From Colivivens sp963626085 (GTDB taxonomy: Bacteria > Bacteroidota > Bacteroidia > Bacteroidales > Bacteroidaceae), in contig CAVFVJ010000008.1 in NCBI GenBank assembly GCA_963626085.1, positions 98,721 through 162,720 of the forward strand: a DNA stretch of 64,000 nt. Direction: 5' to 3'. Below, in pieces: positions 17,659 through 26,772 of the stretch. A program made the translations under genes and the position numbers. The notes under the pieces are model-generated. The model saw nothing but the letters and a program-made list of their open reading frames with translations. It did no database searches and was not told the DNA's origin. Numbering within the stretch: position 1 is the first letter of the stretch; each line of letters opens with the position of its first letter.

Positions 17659-18636
17659 ATGCAGAAGACTGTCATTTGTTCGCAGAAAATAAAAGCCGAA
17701 GCATTGCGCCTCGGCTTTTCTGCTTGTGGTATAACTCCCTCAGGAGAGGTGGCAGAGGAGACCTCGTCACATTTCACCGACTGGCTGCACCGTGGAGGCA
17801 ACGCCTGCATGGAGTACATGAACAACTACAAAGACATACGCCTCAACTCCAACTTACTCCTTGACAACTGTAAAAGCGTCATCTGCGTGGCATTGAACTA
17901 TTACCCCGAGAAGTTATTGGGAAACGACCAATACCAGTTTGCCTACTACGCCTATGGGAAGGACTATCACGATGTGATGCGCAGTAAGTTGAATAAACTG
18001 GCAACTGCCATAAGAGAGAGATGTGGCTTCCCTTCGGGCGGAACTGTCACGACAAGGTCATGCGTGGATACAGCACCACTGATGGAGAGATATTGGGCAC
18101 AGAAAGCAGGTATCGGTTGGATAGGGAAGAACCATAACCTCATACTGCCACGTATAGGTAGTTTCGTCTACTTGGGCGAATTACTGGTGGACTGCGAAGC
18201 AGACCATTATGACCAGCCTATGGAATCCCACTGTGGGAACTGCAGGAGATGCATTGATGCCTGTCCGGGATGCGCCATCCATGAAGATGGGTTCTTTGAC
18301 GCTTCACGTTGCCTGTCGTACATCTCCATTGAACGCAGGGGAGACTTCAACACCGATGAAGCCCAACTGATGGGACACCAGTCGGGACAGTCTCCTTATA
18401 TATATGGGTGCGACCGCTGCCAGTTGGCTTGCCCTTACAACAAGGTAGCCAAGCCCAACACGACGGAGGAGCTGCAACCCACAGAGGAATTTCTCGGGAT
18501 GACCCGTGACGACTGGCATAACCTGTCAGTCACAGACTACCAGCACCTCTTCAAAGGGTCTGCAGTGAAGCGTGCCAAGTACGATGGAATCAAAAGAAAC
18601 GTGGACAGTGCAGGTTCTGATGAAGACACTGTCTAA
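17659..18636 (+). CDS. queG: Epoxyqueuosine reductase
   Basis: A 325-residue cobalamin- and iron-sulfur-dependent enzyme carrying out the last step of queuosine synthesis at tRNA wobble position 34. Two 4Fe-4S clusters are coordinated by CGNCRRCIDACPGCAI and CDRCQLACPYNK. The catalytic-region segment TRSCVDTAPLMER is present. Length is in the usual range (310-380). It ends the long rightward operon, and its stop overlaps the stop of the convergent U32 gene by 4 nt. queA, acting earlier in the same pathway, lies at 39131-40189. Confidence 0.95.
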   Translation: MQKTVICSQKIKAEALRLGFSACGITPSGEVAEETSSHFTDWLHRGGNACMEYMNNYKDIRLNSNLLLDNCKSVICVALNYYPEKLLGNDQYQFAYYAYGKDYHDVMRSKLNKLATAIRERCGFPSGGTVTTRSCVDTAPLMERYWAQKAGIGWIGKNHNLILPRIGSFVYLGELLVDCEADHYDQPMESHCGNCRRCIDACPGCAIHEDGFFDASRCLSYISIERRGDFNTDEAQLMGHQSGQSPYIYGCDRCQLACPYNKVAKPNTTEELQPTEEFLGMTRDDWHNLSVTDYQHLFKGSAVKRAKYDGIKRNVDSAGSDEDTV

Positions 18637-19886
18637 CGGGCAGAGAGATCACGACGCACAAGCAGATAGAGCTTGTCGTTCGGACGCACCTTTCCACTGA
18701 CCTTGAAGCTGATGTGCTGACCCTTGACGGCAGTCTGTACAGGTTGCAGGTCGAACCGTATCTCATCCACAGTCTGTATGAGCGCACCAGTGGTCGTACC
18801 GGTCACCAGGACCTTGTCGCCTACCGACAGGCTGGCACTCTCGATAAGGAATTCACCGACACCAATATTGGAGAAGTACTTCATGCATTTCCCCACGTAC
18901 ACCTTCTGTTCAGTAGCCTTACTGCCATACACCTCACTCCACTCGCCCAACCGCTGTCCTTGATAGTAACCATCCCAAAAACCACGGTTGAAGACCGTAG
19001 ACAGTTCTTCGTTCCACCGCTTTTTCTTCTCATCGGTGAACGTGCCGTCAAGCACACTGTTGAGAGCCTCGTCATACGCCTTCACCACCGTTTGCACATA
19101 CTCAGGACCGCGCGCGCGTCCCTCAATCTTGAACACCCGTACTCCTGCGTTCATCATTACATCGATGAATTCAATGGTCTTCAGGTCTTTCGGTGACATT
19201 ATATACTTATTGTCTATGTTCAGTCGACATCCAGTCTCGATGTCCGTCACCTCATAGCCTCTACGACATATCTGCACACACTCACCACGGTTGGCACTCC
19301 TGCCGGCATTCTGCAGGCTGAGGTAACACTTGCCGCTTATCGCCATGCACAAAGCTCCGTGACAGAACATCTCGATCCTCACAGGTCTGCCTGACGGCCC
19401 TGTGACATGACGGTTCTGAATCTGGTCGTATATCTCCTTCACCTGCCACATATTGAGTTCACGTGCAAGTACAGCCACATCAGCAAACTGCGCATAGAAC
19501 TGCAACGCCTCGATATTGGATATGTTGAGTTGTGTGCTCAGATGTACCTCCACACCAACCTGACGGCAATAGGTCATCACAGCCACGTCACTGGCGATGA
19601 CAGCGGATATGTTAGCCTCCTTAGCCGCATCCACTATCGTGCACATCGCCTCCATGTCCTCATCATAGATGATGGTGTTGACTGTCAGGTAACTCTTCAC
19701 GCCATGCCGGTGGCATGTGTCGGCAATGTCCTTCAAGTCATCCACGGTAAACGGGTTGGCTGAATGTGAACGCATGTTGAGTCTGCCGATACCGAAATAG
19801 ATACTGTCGGCACCAGCATTGATGGCTGCCGCCAAACTCTCCCTGCTCCCTACCGGAGCCATTATTTCAAAATCACTTCGTTTCAT
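18633..19886 (-). CDS. U32 family protein (TrhP/RlhA-type RNA hydroxylation)
   Basis: A 417-residue U32 protein. Although the family was first called peptidase, several members are now known to be needed for RNA hydroxylation (TrhP for tRNA 5-hydroxyuridine, RlhA for 23S rRNA). Typical segments are APVGSRESLAAAINAGADSIYFG at the N-terminus, FCHGALCMAISGKCY, and the Cys pair in GECVQICRR. KIEGRARGPEYV follows, then a C-terminal beta-barrel. It is the last gene of the leftward aroQ-mutS unit, 11 nt after mutS. Which of the U32 functions it has cannot be told; TrhP-like is the best guess. Confidence 0.85.
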   Translation of the reverse strand: MKRSDFEIMAPVGSRESLAAAINAGADSIYFGIGRLNMRSHSANPFTVDDLKDIADTCHRHGVKSYLTVNTIIYDEDMEAMCTIVDAAKEANISAVIASDVAVMTYCRQVGVEVHLSTQLNISNIEALQFYAQFADVAVLARELNMWQVKEIYDQIQNRHVTGPSGRPVRIEMFCHGALCMAISGKCYLSLQNAGRSANRGECVQICRRGYEVTDIETGCRLNIDNKYIMSPKDLKTIEFIDVMMNAGVRVFKIEGRARGPEYVQTVVKAYDEALNSVLDGTFTDEKKKRWNEELSTVFNRGFWDGYYQGQRLGEWSEVYGSKATEQKVYVGKCMKYFSNIGVGEFLIESASLSVGDKVLVTGTTTGALIQTVDEIRFDLQPVQTAVKGQHISFKVSGKVRPNDKLYLLVRRDLSAR

Positions 19887-19897
19887 CTGTCATGGGT

Positions 19898-22516
19898 TCA
19901 TTTCCCTCTTATAATCTTCTTTATGTCATTGAGTTTATTGAGAGCCTCGATGGGCGTGAGACTGTTCACGTCGATATTGAGAATCTCGTCGCGCACCTGA
20001 CTGAGCACAGGGTCGTCCAACTGGAAAAACGACAACTGGTGGGTGCCGCTGTTGGCTATCGTCTCCGTCTGTGGACGGCTGATGCCGTCGCCAGAGTTGT
20101 TCTGCTCCAGTTCCTTCAACACCTGCTCTGCCCTACGCACCACACTGGGAGCCATACCCGCTATCTTTGCCACATGGATACCGAAAGAATGCTCACTGCC
20201 ACCCGGTACAAGTTTACGGAGGAATATGACCTTGCCGTCTGCTTCCCGTACTGACACGTTGAAGTTCTTCACACGGTTGAAGAGCCGTTCCATCTCGTTG
20301 AGTTCGTGGTAATGCGTGGCAAACAGGGTACGGCTGTGGGCACGTGCGTTCTCATGTATGTACTCGATTATCGCCCAGGCGATGGATATACCGTCATAGG
20401 TACTTGTGCCACGCCCGAGTTCATCGAAGAGAACCAGGGCACGTGGGGACAGGTTATTGATGATGCTACTTGCCTCTGTCATCTCCACCATAAAGGTACT
20501 CTCACCAGCCGATATGTTGTCGCTCGCTCCTACACGTGTGAATATCCTGTCAGTGATACCGATACGCGCACTGTCGGCAGGAACGAAACTGCCCATCTGT
20601 GCCATGATTGCAATCAAGGCTGTCTGACGGAGCAGAGCCGACTTACCAGCCATATTGGGACCTGTTATGATGATAATCTGCTGGCGATCTGAGTCCAGAT
20701 ACAGGTCATTGGCTATATACTGCTCCCCTACAGGCATCTGACGCTCAATCACGGGATGCCGACCCTGCTTGATGTCAATCACCAGACTGTCGTCCACTAC
20801 AGGGCACACATAACGGTATTCCTTGGCACACAAGGCGAAAGAGAGGAGACAGTCGAGCCGTGCTATCATCGTGGAGTCGTTCTGCAACTGCGTGATATAA
20901 TCCATCGAGGCAGTCACCAGTTCATTGAAGAGACGTGTCTCAAGCGACAGGATCTTCTCCTCTGCCCCCAGTATCTTCTCTTCATATTCTTTCAGTTCCT
21001 GTGTTATGTAACGCTCAGCAGACACAAGGGTCTGTTTCCTTATCCAGTCGGTAGGCACACGGTCCTTGAACGTGTTGCGCACTTCCATGTAATAGCCGAA
21101 CACATTGTTGTAGCCTATCTTCAGGCTCTGTATGCCTGTGCGCTCAATCTCCCGCTGCTGCATCTGTAACAGGTAATCCTTGCCCGTATAGGCAATCCTG
21201 CGCAGTTCGTCCAGTTCTTCGTTCACACCTTCGGCTATAATCCCCCCTTTATTAATAAGGTAAGGTGCATCTACCCTTATCTCCTTCTCGATACGTACAC
21301 GCAAGTCATCACACAACTCCAACGCATCACCTATCTTACGGATGCTTGCCTCATCCGACTCCACACACTGCCGTTTAATCGGCACGATGGCCTGCAACGA
21401 CTGCTTCAGTTGGAGGAAGTCACGTGGAGACACTCTGTTGACCGCTATCTTGCTCGCTATACGCTCGATGTCGCCTATCTTATGCAACTGCTCCACGATA
21501 CTGTCCCTAAGCTCCGTGTCGCGGAAGAAATACTCCACTACCTGTTGTCTGTCCCTTATACGGTAGATGTCTTTCAACGGAAACACGATCCACCTGCGGA
21601 GCAGGCGACCGCCCATAGGACTGATGGTCTTGTCGATCACGTCGAGCAGTGACGCTCCGTCATCGTTCATCGAGCCAAGCAGTTCGAGACTGCGTATCGT
21701 GAACTTATCGAGGCGCACGTAGTTGCTCTCGTCTATCTGACTGATGGTACGTATATGTCCTATGTTGTTGTGCTGTGTCTGTTCAAGGTAATAGAGAATC
21801 GCCCCTGAGGCAGTCTGCGCATTCTTCAGATGGTCGATACCGAACCCTTTCATGTTCTTCACCCCAAAATGACTGTGCAGTTTGTTGTGCGCAGTCTCTT
21901 CCGCATATATCCAGTCGGCAAGTGGGTATCTGTTGAGTCTCTGTCCGAACGAGTTGTCAAACAGGGCACGCTTGCTCTCCTCATACAACACCTCTTTCGG
22001 CGAGAAGTTAGTGAGTAGCTTGTCTATGTAGTCCACTGCCCCCTCACCCACAAGAAACTCACCCGTAGATATGTCCAGAAACGCCACACCGCATGAGGAC
22101 TTGCCGAAATGGACAGATGCGAGGAAGTTGTTCTCCTTGTTGTTAAGCACATTGTCGTTCATCGCCACACCGGGCGTGACTATCTCCGTAATCCCACGCT
22201 TAACCAGTTTCTTCGTCATCTTCGGGTCTTCCAGCTGGTCGCATATAGCCACCCTCTTGCCAGCTCGTATCAGTTTCGGCAGGTAAGCATCGAGTGCATG
22301 GTAGGGGAAACCTGCCATAGCCGTGCTTGCCGCATGTTCGGTACCACCGTTATTGCGTTTGGTCAGGGTGATACCCAGTATATCTGCCGCTACGGACGCA
22401 TCCTCCGCATAAGTCTCATAGAAGTCGCCACAACGGAAAAGGAGCAAGGCATCCGGATGCTTTGCCTTCAAGTCGTAGAACTGCTTCATCATCGGTGTTA
22501 TCTCTTCTTTTGCCAT
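19898..22516 (-). CDS. mutS: DNA mismatch repair protein MutS
   Basis: An 872-residue mismatch sensor. The N-terminal mismatch-reading loop contains GDFYETY, with the Phe-x-Glu motif near residue 27. The ABC-type ATPase has Walker A GPNMAGKSALLRQ, the signature SAGESTFMVEM, Walker B LVLFDELGRGTS and the H-loop region ATHYHEL. The start MAKEEITPMMKQF is chosen because the family begins with this TPMMxQ stretch; an upstream in-frame start would add 8 residues and lie inside the methyltransferase gene. It follows that gene by one nucleotide. No mutL is nearby. Confidence 0.97.
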   Translation of the reverse strand: MAKEEITPMMKQFYDLKAKHPDALLLFRCGDFYETYAEDASVAADILGITLTKRNNGGTEHAASTAMAGFPYHALDAYLPKLIRAGKRVAICDQLEDPKMTKKLVKRGITEIVTPGVAMNDNVLNNKENNFLASVHFGKSSCGVAFLDISTGEFLVGEGAVDYIDKLLTNFSPKEVLYEESKRALFDNSFGQRLNRYPLADWIYAEETAHNKLHSHFGVKNMKGFGIDHLKNAQTASGAILYYLEQTQHNNIGHIRTISQIDESNYVRLDKFTIRSLELLGSMNDDGASLLDVIDKTISPMGGRLLRRWIVFPLKDIYRIRDRQQVVEYFFRDTELRDSIVEQLHKIGDIERIASKIAVNRVSPRDFLQLKQSLQAIVPIKRQCVESDEASIRKIGDALELCDDLRVRIEKEIRVDAPYLINKGGIIAEGVNEELDELRRIAYTGKDYLLQMQQREIERTGIQSLKIGYNNVFGYYMEVRNTFKDRVPTDWIRKQTLVSAERYITQELKEYEEKILGAEEKILSLETRLFNELVTASMDYITQLQNDSTMIARLDCLLSFALCAKEYRYVCPVVDDSLVIDIKQGRHPVIERQMPVGEQYIANDLYLDSDRQQIIIITGPNMAGKSALLRQTALIAIMAQMGSFVPADSARIGITDRIFTRVGASDNISAGESTFMVEMTEASSIINNLSPRALVLFDELGRGTSTYDGISIAWAIIEYIHENARAHSRTLFATHYHELNEMERLFNRVKNFNVSVREADGKVIFLRKLVPGGSEHSFGIHVAKIAGMAPSVVRRAEQVLKELEQNNSGDGISRPQTETIANSGTHQLSFFQLDDPVLSQVRDEILNIDVNSLTPIEALNKLNDIKKIIRGK

Positions 22517-22517
22517 A

Positions 22518-23054
22518 TCATATATTGTTTTTAAGGGCATCGAAGAAATGCCACATGACTATTCCTGCTGCAGTACTGACGTTAAGGGAGTGCTTGGTGC
22601 CGCACTGGGGAATCTCGATGCAGCCGTCACACATGTCGACAACGTCCTGCCGAACCCCTTTCACCTCATTACCCAGTATAATGGCATATTTCTTGTCCGT
22701 GTCCACACCAAAGTCCTGTAGCATGACACTGTCCACTGCCTGCTCCACTGCCATGAGTTCATACCCGTCTCTCTTCAGTGCCTCCACAGCCTCAGCGGTA
22801 TCCCTTACATGCGTCCACGCCACCGAGTCCTCTGCCCCGAGGGCTGTCTTGTGGATTTCCTGATGGGGCGGACATGCTGTTATCCCACAAAGATATATAC
22901 GTTCGATGCGGAAAGCGTCCGCTGTACGGAACACACTTCCCACGTTATACATGCTACGCACATCGTCGAGCACTACCGTCAACGGTATCTTACGGCTTCG
23001 CTTGAAGTCCTCTACCGTGATGCGGTTCATCTCTATCACATTCAGTTTTCTCAT
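22518..23054 (-). CDS. TrmH/SpoU-family RNA 2'-O-methyltransferase
   Basis: A 178-residue SPOUT methyltransferase with all three motifs: NVGSVFRTADAF (motif 1), ILGNEVKGV (motif 2) and IPQCGTKHSLNVSTAAGI (motif 3), which forms the knotted SAM site. There is no separate N-terminal RNA-binding domain, so it is a minimal TrmH-type enzyme. The target RNA is unknown. The ATG at 23054 overlaps the stop of the upstream fusion gene by one base (TGATG); a GTG one codon earlier is also possible. Confidence 0.88.
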   Translation of the reverse strand: MRKLNVIEMNRITVEDFKRSRKIPLTVVLDDVRSMYNVGSVFRTADAFRIERIYLCGITACPPHQEIHKTALGAEDSVAWTHVRDTAEAVEALKRDGYELMAVEQAVDSVMLQDFGVDTDKKYAIILGNEVKGVRQDVVDMCDGCIEIPQCGTKHSLNVSTAAGIVMWHFFDALKNNI

Positions 23055-25276
23055 CACTCCTTAATCAACCCGTTCAGTTTCTTGCGCAGTTCAGCCAGTT
23101 CTTCCCCTCTTGCCACTATCTTATGCTTGTTGTCTACGAGCAGGTAAGTGGGGACGGATGTCACACCCAGTCTCGTCACGGCTGGCGAGTCCCAGGCATA
23201 GCCGTCACAACAGTGTTCACAGGCTACGGAGTCCTCTCGTATGAAGTCCTCCCACTTGTATATCTCCGTGTCGAGGGATACGGAGATGAACCGCACGCCT
23301 TTGCTGGAGAACTGTCTGGAGATAGAAGATAGAGCCGAGAGGTAGCCGTACTGGTCGGGCATCCATGAAGCCCAGTAGATGACGGCAGTATACTTACACT
23401 TGTCATCACGCAGATGCACGTCACGCTTGCTCTTGGACTTCAGTTGCAGGTCGGGCACGGTCTTGCCTACCTGTCCTGCCTCCATCTGTTTGATTTTGTT
23501 GTTTACGGACATCAAGTATCCCTTGTCGGGATTGACCTTCTTGAGTTGCTTGATTATTCCTTTCAAGGTGCTCAGCGGTGTGGTGTCGTCCTGCACGAAA
23601 TAGCGTTCGAAGAGGTATATTGCCACTGGCGACTCCGCATTGTCGGTGATGTACTGACGTGCCTTGTCCCTTACTTCAGTACCACTCATCTTCTCCGTCT
23701 CCTTACGGAACTTGTTCATCAGTTCATTGGACTCGTTGCCGTCCACACGGTAGTTCCTCAGGTCGTTTGCCGATGCGGTGTATCTGATGTCATCACCGCC
23801 ACCAACGAAAATCACCTGTTCGAGGGCGTTGGGGAAGACGAGGATGTAAGGAGTCAAGTCCTTGACTGTTCCTCCATAGGCAAACCCTCCGTTTTCTATA
23901 TATATGGTGTCCAGTCCTGCAGTCTCATCACTGAGGTTATATATCAGCAACTGACCGGAAGGCATGCCGTCGAACTGTCCCTTGATACGGAACCGATGGT
24001 CATCGGAACTGCATGAGGTGAGACAGGCGAAGGCAAGCAGGACGGTCGCCACAGAGGCGTACTTCCTACTGAGTTGGCGTACGGGATACCATACGGACAG
24101 GAAACCCACGATAATGACTGTGACAAGTACCAGTATGATGTCGGAGGCATGCACGCTGACTGGGTACGCGTCGATGATGTAACTGCCAGCGGACTGTCCG
24201 AACCTAATCAGTCCGTAGTGCTGTTGCAGCAGGCACAACGCCAGTCCCAGCACAACTCCAGCCACCGCTCCTATGAAGGATATGATTCTGCCTTCCATCA
24301 TGAATATGTCGGTTATCTGCCGCTCCGTCGCACCCAAGTTTCTGAGTACGGCGATGTCGTTCTTCTTGTCTATTATGAGCATCGATATGGACCCGATGAT
24401 ATTGAAGCATGCAATCAGCAGGATGAACGTGAGGAAGATGTAGGATATCAGTTTTTCTATCTTCATAATCTTGAACGTGTCCTCCTGTTGCTCATACCTG
24501 TCCATCACGACATACTTGTCACCGAGCTGAGATTCCAGTTCTTTCTTCACCTTATCCACATCGCTTCCTTTGGTCAGTTTCAATTCGACAGAGGATACCT
24601 TACCCTTGCGCTCAAACAGGTTACGTGCGAAACGCAGGGACGTGAGCACGTAGTTGGAGTCATACTTCTGTTGCTTCACGCAGAACGCCACGCCCGGTGA
24701 GTACAACTCGTCGTTGTTGAAACTCTCGCTGGGATCGTTCATGTCTATCCGTTCCCCTCCACGAGGTGCATATACCTGTATCGGGGTGGTGAAAGCCACG
24801 TCCGCTCCAAGACCACTCAGTATATTGATGCCGAAGATACCATATTCGATCACGTCCGCATGCAACTCATAGTTACCGTCACCGAACTTGATACGGTCGA
24901 AGTCTATGAGGTGCTGGAAATTATCGTCTACGCCCTTCACCGTAACCATCATCTGCCGGTTATCCTTCATGATCAGCGCATTATCCTGTAACACCTCCGA
25001 ACAGACTGCTATATGACGGTTGGTCTTCAGACTTGCCAGTTCCTTACTGTCGGCATCCATGAACTTACCCTCAGCAGCCACTATCTTCAGTTCGGGGTCA
25101 AAAGCCGTGAACAGGTTAGCCACCATGTCCTGAAAGCCGTTGAAGACAGACAATATGCACACCAGTGCAGCCGTGGCTATGGCGATGCCACACACCGATA
25201 TGCCGCTAATGACGTTGATTACGTGATGCGACTTCTTGGTAATCAGGTATCTTTTGGCTATATAGAAGGAAAACAA
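23054..25276 (-). CDS. LolC/E-type permease fused in frame to a thioredoxin-fold lipoprotein
   Basis: A single 740-residue reading frame joining two proteins. Residues 1 to about 405 are a lipoprotein-release permease of the FtsX/MacB class: N-terminal helix after FYIAKRYLITKKSHHVI, a periplasmic domain, then three helices around SYIFLTFILLIACFN and ending VWYPVRQLSRKY. Without a stop it continues into ASVATVLLAFACLTSC, an apparent lipoprotein signal with a lipobox, then a DUF4369-like domain and a C-terminal thioredoxin-like domain. The redox motif is lost: YWASWMPDQYGY replaces the usual WCxxC. The start is TTG, one base after the rbfA stop; an in-frame stop lies just upstream, and the next Met would remove the first helix. 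Topology would place the C-terminal part in the periplasm. Confidence 0.85.
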   Translation of the reverse strand: MFSFYIAKRYLITKKSHHVINVISGISVCGIAIATAALVCILSVFNGFQDMVANLFTAFDPELKIVAAEGKFMDADSKELASLKTNRHIAVCSEVLQDNALIMKDNRQMMVTVKGVDDNFQHLIDFDRIKFGDGNYELHADVIEYGIFGINILSGLGADVAFTTPIQVYAPRGGERIDMNDPSESFNNDELYSPGVAFCVKQQKYDSNYVLTSLRFARNLFERKGKVSSVELKLTKGSDVDKVKKELESQLGDKYVVMDRYEQQEDTFKIMKIEKLISYIFLTFILLIACFNIIGSISMLIIDKKNDIAVLRNLGATERQITDIFMMEGRIISFIGAVAGVVLGLALCLLQQHYGLIRFGQSAGSYIIDAYPVSVHASDIILVLVTVIIVGFLSVWYPVRQLSRKYASVATVLLAFACLTSCSSDDHRFRIKGQFDGMPSGQLLIYNLSDETAGLDTIYIENGGFAYGGTVKDLTPYILVFPNALEQVIFVGGGDDIRYTASANDLRNYRVDGNESNELMNKFRKETEKMSGTEVRDKARQYITDNAESPVAIYLFERYFVQDDTTPLSTLKGIIKQLKKVNPDKGYLMSVNNKIKQMEAGQVGKTVPDLQLKSKSKRDVHLRDDKCKYTAVIYWASWMPDQYGYLSALSSISRQFSSKGVRFISVSLDTEIYKWEDFIREDSVACEHCCDGYAWDSPAVTRLGVTSVPTYLLVDNKHKIVARGEELAELRKKLNGLIKE

Positions 25277-25277
25277 C

Positions 25278-25622
25278 TTATTTCTTTTTTAGCAGGTTAT
25301 CGATATTCTCTATATAGTCGAGCGAGTCGTCGATGAAGAACCGTAGTTCGGGTATGATCCTCAACTGATGACGTTCGAGGTTTCCCAGTTCATAACGTAT
25401 CTGTGAGGCGTTGGCGTTGATGTTGTCCAACAGTTCCTGTGCCCGTGCAGAGGGATAAATACTGAGGTATGCCTTCGCTATACTCAGGTCTGGACTGATT
25501 CTCACGACACTTACGGTTATGAGCACCCCCTTCACTTTACGGGTCTGTGCCAGAAAGATATTGCTCAGGTCTTTCTGTATCAGTCTCTCAATCTTATTCT
25601 GTCTTGTACTTTTAGTCTCCAT
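25278..25622 (-). CDS. rbfA: Ribosome-binding factor A
   Basis: A 114-residue KH-like 30S maturation factor needed for 16S rRNA 5' processing and cold growth. The N-terminus METKSTRQNKIERLIQKDLS and the segments ITVSVVRISPDLSIAKAYLSI and LRFFIDDS are family hallmarks. The ATG overlaps the end of the O-methyltransferase gene by 11 nt, and the stop is one base before the TTG start of the permease fusion. The rbfA-permease order is one I associate with Bacteroidota. Confidence 0.95.
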   Translation of the reverse strand: METKSTRQNKIERLIQKDLSNIFLAQTRKVKGVLITVSVVRISPDLSIAKAYLSIYPSARAQELLDNINANASQIRYELGNLERHQLRIIPELRFFIDDSLDYIENIDNLLKKK

Positions 25623-26262
25623 CCTTATGTATTGTTGGTTGTTTCAGTCTTATTATTGTCAGTCCGTCCCTGATGGGAATAATCACCTTCTCCACCCTCT
25701 GGTCCTGCGCCACATAGTCGTTGAACTCCATTATGCCATGTGTCTGCTCGTTGTTGGTGGCAGTCTCCACCACGTGTCCATCCCACAGGGTATTGTCAGC
25801 GAAGATGTAACCACCGGGATTCATGTATTCCAGCACCATCTTGTAGTAGTCGAGGTACGTGCGTTTGTTGCCGTCGATGAACGCCATGTCGTACTTGATT
25901 CCCAACGACGGAACCAGTTGCATGGCATCCCCTATATAGAATCGCACCTTGTCAGCCCATGGGGAGTTCTCTATCCACGGACGTGTGAAGTCCTCCAGTT
26001 CATCGAATATCTCCATGGTATGCACCAACCCTCCGTCTTGCAGCCCCTCCGCCATGCAGAGTGCTGAATAACCGCTGAACGTACCTATCTCCAGGATATT
26101 CACCGGACGGATCATCTCTACGAACATCTTCAGCAGCCGTCCCTGTGTGTGTCCACTCGCCATCCTGCCGTAAAGCAGTTTACTCTGTGTGGCACGGTAG
26201 AGACGGTGGAGGTAATCCCCCTCGGTGTCTATATGGTCTTCTATGTACTCCTCTACGGTCAT
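25612..26262 (-). CDS. Class I SAM-dependent O-methyltransferase
   Basis: A 216-residue member of the catechol-O-methyltransferase-like family. The SAM site is visible as ILEIGTFSGYSALCMAEGL, with the metal-binding YDMAFIDGNK and ADNTLW following. No substrate can be inferred. The start MTVEEYIEDH overlaps the aroQ stop by 4 nt; a longer frame reaching back into aroQ is disregarded because it lies wholly in that gene. It sits second in the aroQ operon and overlaps rbfA at its end. Confidence 0.85.
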   Translation of the reverse strand: MTVEEYIEDHIDTEGDYLHRLYRATQSKLLYGRMASGHTQGRLLKMFVEMIRPVNILEIGTFSGYSALCMAEGLQDGGLVHTMEIFDELEDFTRPWIENSPWADKVRFYIGDAMQLVPSLGIKYDMAFIDGNKRTYLDYYKMVLEYMNPGGYIFADNTLWDGHVVETATNNEQTHGIMEFNDYVAQDQRVEKVIIPIRDGLTIIRLKQPTIHKDGD

Positions 26263-26678
26263 CCCAGCAGTGCCTCGATAGCCACACGGTAAGAGTCGAG
26301 TCCAAACCCGATGACCGTACCCCTGCAAGCAGGACTTATCATCGACGTGTGACGGAACTGCTCACGTTGCATCACGTTCGACATATGTACCTCGATGACC
26401 GGTGTGGTCACAGACTTGATGGCGTCATGCAGGGCGACACTGGTGTGTGTGTATGCCCCTGCGTTGAACACTATACCGTCCCAACTGAAACCCACCTCCT
26501 GGATCTTGTCAATCAGAGAGCCTTCGCAGTTGGACTGGAAGTAACTCAGTTCCACCTTGCCTTGATACCTCTCCACCAGTTCCCTGTAATAGTCGTCAAA
26601 GCTACGGGTGCCGTATATGGTAGGCTCACGTTTACCAAGCAGATTGAGGTTCGGCCCGTTCAAAATCAAAATCTTCAT
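26259..26678 (-). CDS. aroQ: 3-dehydroquinate dehydratase, type II
   Basis: A 139-residue dodecameric dehydratase of the shikimate pathway. Family motifs are ILNGPNLNLLGKREPTIYG (with the catalytic Tyr in the flexible loop), NAGAYTHTSVALHDAI and the catalytic-region VHMSN, with HTSMISPACRGTVIGFG near the C-terminus. Complete at the usual length. It heads a seven-gene leftward unit and faces xerD across a 94-nt divergent region, an arrangement I regard as conserved in Bacteroidales. Confidence 0.97.
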   Translation of the reverse strand: MKILILNGPNLNLLGKREPTIYGTRSFDDYYRELVERYQGKVELSYFQSNCEGSLIDKIQEVGFSWDGIVFNAGAYTHTSVALHDAIKSVTTPVIEVHMSNVMQREQFRHTSMISPACRGTVIGFGLDSYRVAIEALLG

Positions 26679-26700
26679 TTTACGTTTTGTTTCATCCTTT

Positions 26701-26709
26701 GCAAAGGTA
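26701..26709 (-). promoter_or_regulatory. -7 element for the aroQ operon
   Basis: TACCTTTGC on the minus strand, 22 nt before the aroQ ATG. The nearest TTTG is about 24 nt upstream, slightly far from the consensus. Confidence 0.6.
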
Positions 26710-26751
26710 CAAAAAATTGCGGTATGACGACGGCAAACACATAATTATTTG

Positions 26752-26760
26752 TAATTTTGC
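26752..26760 (+). promoter_or_regulatory. -7 element for xerD
   Basis: TAATTTTGC lies 12 nt before the first possible xerD ATG, so the transcript would have a very short leader. No convincing -33 partner is seen. Confidence 0.5.
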
Positions 26761-26772
26761 GGCTGTACAATC

